Below are positions 60,543 to 64,000 of a stretch of DNA of 64,000 nucleotides, one piece after another. Source of the stretch: Rhodoferax_B ferrireducens_A (lineage in GTDB: Bacteria > Pseudomonadota > Gammaproteobacteria > Burkholderiales > Burkholderiaceae_C); the NCBI RefSeq assembly GCF_031458075.1, contig NZ_JAVDXT010000001.1:62001-126000 (forward strand). The letters run 5' to 3'. Each line of letters opens with the position of its first letter. The stretch's first letter is position 1. The notes below the pieces were generated by a model, which saw only the letters and a list, made by a program, of their open reading frames with translations, made no database searches and was not told the origin of the DNA. The translations under genes were made by a program, and so were the position numbers.

Positions 60543-61871
60543 ATGAATGAGCAGAAATCGTCAAACATGAACGAACAGCAACCAGTGTCCGGCACAAGCC
60601 GGCGTACATTCGTGGCTGGTGTGGCTAGCGCAGCAGCTGTCTTGGGCGTAGCCGGTGGGCGAGCCTTCGCACAAACCACTGAGACGATCACCTACAACAC
60701 CTTTCTCGACCCGGGTAACCAAAACGATCCGCGTGCCGTGGCCCAGACGCAGATGATTGCGGCCTTCGAGGTCAGCCAACCACGTGTGAAGGTGCGCGTG
60801 GTCGTCGACCCCTCTGGGCAAAACGGCGTTCGCGCGGCGCGCTCCAAGGCGGACAGCCCCGACGTCATTCGCGTCGCCAACTTCCAACTGCCCGAGTTCG
60901 TATCCACCGGTTCGATTTTGTCCATCGACGAGTTGGTTGCGCGCGACAAGGTAGACACCACGGACTGGCTGATCAGCATGGACCAGACGCGCATCAACGG
61001 CAAGCTGTGGGGTCTTCAGCAGGACTATCGTATTCCGATCTTCGTCTACCGCAAGAGCAAGTTCGAGGAGGCGAAGATTGTTCCGCCGCGCACGTACGAG
61101 GAAGTGGCGGCGCTCGGTCCGCTCCTGACCAAGCAGAACCAGATGGCCTACGCCGTCCCGATCGGCGCAAGCGGCGGGATCGGAGGCGCGCAGGCCTTGG
61201 TGGAGTTCATGGTCAGCTCGATTGTGGCGGGAAACAGTGACCCCTTCTTCGTGCCCAACGGCCGCGAGATCGGCTTCAGCGAGCAGCGGTTGCAGCTCGC
61301 TGCCAGCACCGTCAAAGATCTGTTCACCAAGAAGGCAGCGACACCCGTTAGCCTGCAGTTCGCATACAACGAGATGCAGGACGGGCTCCGCGCTGGCACC
61401 ATCGCCTCAGCGACGTTCGGGCTCTTTCGCTACCGCGGCTTGAAGGCTGCAGTGGCCAACGACATGGCATGGGCGCCAGCGCCTTCTGTGGCACTCAATG
61501 ACAAGCAAACGGTGTATGGTTTTCAGCTATGCATCAACAGCAATTCGCCACGCCAGGCCGCCGCGTGGGAGTTCGTTAAGTTCATGGCGAGCCCAGCGGC
61601 TCAGGCCATTGCCGCGCGTGGCGGCGAAGTGGTAGCTCGTGCCAGCGCCTACAAAGACGCATACTTCAAGACGCCGGAAGCCGAGGACCAGTTGGGCTGG
61701 AAGACAGTGGTGCAGACGCGTGGTCGCATTGTGAATTATTCGATCATCCAGTCCTCTTTCAACCAGATCTGCGGCGAAGCCTTCCAGCGAATGATCCTGC
61801 GCGACCTGGCCCCTGCGGCGGTGGCGATGGAGGTGCGCACCCGCTATGCAGACGCACTGGCTAAATCATGA
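60543..61871 (+). CDS. ABC importer extracellular solute-binding protein, copy 2
   Basis: 442 aa, same length as copy 1 and nearly identical in the mature part. Tat signal GTSRRTFVAGVASAAAVLGV with AFA cleavage. The N-terminal 20 residues differ most (MNEQKSSNMNEQQPVS versus MTAQKQTNTNDLPSA). Substitutions are spread through the protein (for example VPNGREIGFSEQRLQLAAST). It may bind the same or a slightly different ligand for the single set of permeases. Confidence 0.92.
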   Translation: MNEQKSSNMNEQQPVSGTSRRTFVAGVASAAAVLGVAGGRAFAQTTETITYNTFLDPGNQNDPRAVAQTQMIAAFEVSQPRVKVRVVVDPSGQNGVRAARSKADSPDVIRVANFQLPEFVSTGSILSIDELVARDKVDTTDWLISMDQTRINGKLWGLQQDYRIPIFVYRKSKFEEAKIVPPRTYEEVAALGPLLTKQNQMAYAVPIGASGGIGGAQALVEFMVSSIVAGNSDPFFVPNGREIGFSEQRLQLAASTVKDLFTKKAATPVSLQFAYNEMQDGLRAGTIASATFGLFRYRGLKAAVANDMAWAPAPSVALNDKQTVYGFQLCINSNSPRQAAAWEFVKFMASPAAQAIAARGGEVVARASAYKDAYFKTPEAEDQLGWKTVVQTRGRIVNYSIIQSSFNQICGEAFQRMILRDLAPAAVAMEVRTRYADALAKS

Positions 61872-62704
61872 TGTCTCATATCTCTGGGACAACTCGACTG
61901 TATGGTTTGGTAGGCGATCCGCTGAAGACAGCCAAGTCGCCCCAACTATGGAACCGGCTGTTCATGGAGCAGGGCGCAGACGCGGCTTGCGTCCCGTTTC
62001 TAGTCAAGGACAATGACTTGTCCGCATTCGTCGCCGGTGCACGAGCGGTGGGAAATCTCTCCGGTTTGCTGGTCACGATGCCTCATAAGCAACGGATGCT
62101 GGACTATGTCGACGAACTACATCCGACTGCGCGTGACGTTGGAGCCATCAACGTCATCCGCTGCACCAGTGATGGACGCTGGATCGGCGCCAATTTCGAC
62201 GGTATTGGCTGCGTTCTTGGCATGGAGTGGGAAGGACTTCATCCGGCAAAAAAATCCGTGCTGCTTATCGGCGCCGGAGGCGCGGGCAGAGCCATTGCTT
62301 TCGCGGTGGCTTCTGCGGGTGCCCGAGCACTCACAATTTTCGATGTTGACAGGGGGCGCGCCGAAGACCTAGCCAAGTCCGTTAACGTGGCAACCGATTG
62401 CCATGCGACGTTCGGCGCGTCAGACCCACATGAATTCGAAGTTGTGATCAATGCCACGTCGCTAGGCATGAAGCCTGGCGATCTCCCGCCTGTGGATCCT
62501 GGTCGCCTTAAGCCAGACACTATTGTCGTCGACATTGTCACACGCGCGGAACCGACATTCCTTTGCATTGCCGCAAGTGAGCGTGGTTGTCGTATCCAAA
62601 ACGGTCGTCCAATGCACGAAGGGCAGGCGGTGCATACCATGCGCTTCCTCGGCTTCGATTACGTTCCAGAAGGCAGGTCAATGCAGGGCATTGGACTGCA
62701 GTAA
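61871..62704 (+). CDS. AroE family (shikimate/quinate dehydrogenase-like), copy 2
   Basis: 277 aa from ATG 61871, the codon equivalent to the copy 1 start; an ATG one codon earlier is possible. All catalytic residues of copy 1 are conserved (LVTMPHK, GAINVI, ANFDGIG, MHEGQAVHTM). The cofactor loop differs: TIFDVDRGRAEDL, with Asp where copy 1 has Asn-Ala-Asn-Arg-Ser. Acidic residues there usually favour NAD. So the copies may use different cofactors. Confidence 0.88.
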   Translation: MSHISGTTRLYGLVGDPLKTAKSPQLWNRLFMEQGADAACVPFLVKDNDLSAFVAGARAVGNLSGLLVTMPHKQRMLDYVDELHPTARDVGAINVIRCTSDGRWIGANFDGIGCVLGMEWEGLHPAKKSVLLIGAGGAGRAIAFAVASAGARALTIFDVDRGRAEDLAKSVNVATDCHATFGASDPHEFEVVINATSLGMKPGDLPPVDPGRLKPDTIVVDIVTRAEPTFLCIAASERGCRIQNGRPMHEGQAVHTMRFLGFDYVPEGRSMQGIGLQ

Positions 62705-62720
62705 TTTATAAAAGGAGCAA

Positions 62721-63806
62721 ATGGCTATGAAATATCGTTACCTCGGCCGAACCGGCGTCCAGGTCAGCGAATACATGCTTGGTACCATGAGTTTCGGATC
62801 CGATGGGAATACCGATGAGCGCGAATGCACCAGTATCGTCCATGAGGCGCTCGACTGCGGCATCAATTTCATTGATACCGCCGACACTTACTCTCACGGC
62901 GAGGCGGAGGAGATCGTGGGTAAAGCGCTCGCCGGTCGCCGCGACAAGGTCGTCCTCGCGACCAAATTCAGACTATCAGCGGGCGAGGGCCGAAACGATC
63001 AGGGTGGGTCGCGCTACTGGATCATGAAACAGGTCGAAAACAGTCTACGGCGGCTCAAGACCGACCATATCGATTTGTATCAAATGCATCGCCCGGATCT
63101 GCACACAGATCTTGAGGAGACACTTGGCGCGCTCAGCGATCTGGTGACGCAGGGCAAGGTCCGATACCTCGGATGCTCGACGCTGCCCAGCTGGTATCTC
63201 GCGGAAGCACAATCCGTCAGTCGTTTGAACAGGTTATCCCGTTTTGTCAACGAGAGTTCGCCATACTCTCTTTTCCATCGTGGCGTCGAACGAGAGACTT
63301 TGCCGGCCGTCCAACACTACGGGATGGGGTTCACCGCCTGGAGCCCTCTGAATGGCGGATGGTTGACCGGAAAGTACAGCGCCGGCGACACGGCCCCGAC
63401 CGGCTCCAGGGCGGAGCGAGTCAAAGGTCAGTGGGGAGAGCACTATCCCATTTTGAAATCCCGCTTCGACATGCAGCAACCGGGCAATCGCCGCAAGCTC
63501 GAATTGCTTCCCGAACTCGAATCGATCGCCCAGCAAGCGGGTCTGTCTCTCATGCATATGGCACAGGCATTTCCCCTGGCACACGCAGCGGTGACGTCTG
63601 TGATTGTTGGGCCTCGTACGCTTGAACAATTCAATGGAATGAAGGCGGGCTTCGACGCGAAACTAGAGGCATTGACCCTCGACCAGATCGATGCGCTCAT
63701 CCCTCCTGGTGCCCTGATCTCGGAGGCGGATCGCGGCTACGTCTCTCCCTGGCTCGCGCCAGAAGTGCGTCGCCATGGCGGAACCAATTCCGGCAAGGCT
63801 GCATAG
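62721..63806 (+). CDS. Aldo/keto reductase
   Basis: 361 aa, AGGAG five bases before ATG 62721. The tetrad is complete: D52 and Y57 (IDTADTYSHGEAEE), K82 (LATKF), H123 (YQMHRPD). SVIVGPRTLEQFNGM is the NADP-binding C-terminal loop. The YajO/IolS-type group oxidises or reduces sugars and polyols. It is 16 bases after the second AroE-like gene, so part of the plus-strand operon. Confidence 0.93.
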   Translation: MAMKYRYLGRTGVQVSEYMLGTMSFGSDGNTDERECTSIVHEALDCGINFIDTADTYSHGEAEEIVGKALAGRRDKVVLATKFRLSAGEGRNDQGGSRYWIMKQVENSLRRLKTDHIDLYQMHRPDLHTDLEETLGALSDLVTQGKVRYLGCSTLPSWYLAEAQSVSRLNRLSRFVNESSPYSLFHRGVERETLPAVQHYGMGFTAWSPLNGGWLTGKYSAGDTAPTGSRAERVKGQWGEHYPILKSRFDMQQPGNRRKLELLPELESIAQQAGLSLMHMAQAFPLAHAAVTSVIVGPRTLEQFNGMKAGFDAKLEALTLDQIDALIPPGALISEADRGYVSPWLAPEVRRHGGTNSGKAA

Positions 63807-63916
63807 GCCCCGCCATCGCCGTGTTGGACGGATATGAGATCGGCCTGAGGTGACAGCAATCAACATTGGCAGTGGTTAATTTTGAAAACGCCACAGCGCA
63901 ACATGGAGGTATTTGA

Positions 63917-64000
63917 ATGCGAGTTCTTGTGACTGGAATAAGCGAGGGCATTGGTGGCGCAATTTGCCAACAGGTTGCCAAAAGGCCCGGTTCCGCTATC
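63917..64000 (+). CDS. Short-chain dehydrogenase, 5' part only
   Basis: 28 codons from ATG 63917, with ATGGAGGT upstream. MRVLVTGISEGIGGAICQQV has the SDR nucleotide loop TGxxxGIG. The remainder is beyond the window edge. It continues the plus-strand catabolic operon. Confidence 0.85.
   Translation, partial: MRVLVTGISEGIGGAICQQVAKRPGSAI

Overview
The window looks like a high-GC betaproteobacterial chromosome, most likely Burkholderiales/Comamonadaceae. This rests on the Bug/TctC-type and tctBA transport genes, the tryptophanyl-tRNA synthetase with a C-terminal extension, the YciO / PHP / site-2 protease / trpS gene order, and the codon bias. No rRNA gene is present, so the genus cannot be fixed from this sequence.

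Positions 1-15,100 are ordinary core chromosome. On the plus strand: a FeeM-like acyltransferase fused to a PilZ-like domain, a tight cassette of TatD hydrolase, deoxyinosine glycosylase and spermidine-synthase-like protein, a GspE/PilB ATPase, tctB-tctA, a DMT exporter and an SDR without the usual Tyr/Lys. On the minus strand: an operon PHP phosphatase - DMT exporter - YciO - M50 protease - trpS, and rpmB-rpmG with its own terminator. A secreted hydrolase-like gene runs off the left edge.

At about 15,105-15,152 lies the 3' half of a tRNA-Thr(CGT) gene on the minus strand, still followed by its terminator. It abuts a tyrosine recombinase gene. This is the expected left junction of a genomic island integrated in tRNA-Thr(CGT). 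The restored tRNA would be beyond the right edge, so I read 15.1-64 kb as island or accessory DNA.

The island starts with phage-like genes (integrase, HTH, Rha-like, two frameshifted remnants). Next is a divergent module of a DEDD-type exonuclease and unknown genes facing a small DNA-binding protein across a perfect 31-bp palindrome. A type I restriction-modification operon follows (hsdM-hsdS-DUF3800 gene, then hsdR behind its own repeat-rich leader). After it comes a repeat-rich stretch with three orphan genes, each preceded by the same intergenic repeat.

From 31 to 49 kb there are small metabolic modules with local regulators: LysR with two NDH-2-like flavoproteins and an Rrf2 regulator; LysR with a carboxymuconolactone decarboxylase-like protein and an SMP-30/NHL protein; LysR with an amidase and Bug receptor; crotonase / alpha-beta hydrolase / flavin reductase; tautomerase, NTF2-like and secreted MBL hydrolase beside an HxlR regulator. 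IS3, IS30 and IS5 fragments and truncated genes mark repeated insertion and deletion.

From 49.7 kb to the end is one large catabolic locus under an IclR regulator. It encodes a carbohydrate-type ABC importer (ATPase on one strand, two permeases and two Tat-exported binding proteins on the other) and enzymes: an AroE-family dehydrogenase in two copies, a xylose-isomerase-like TIM barrel, a 2-keto-4-pentenoate hydratase-like protein, a Gfo/Idh oxidoreductase, a DUF4286-like protein, an aldo/keto reductase and two SDRs. The binding protein plus AroE-like pair is a tandem duplication with an IS5-type fragment between the copies. The copies differ in the loop expected to set NADP versus NAD use. 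I infer uptake and oxidation of a cyclic polyol or cyclic hydroxy-acid (quinate/shikimate-like), and this combination is the most interesting system in the window.
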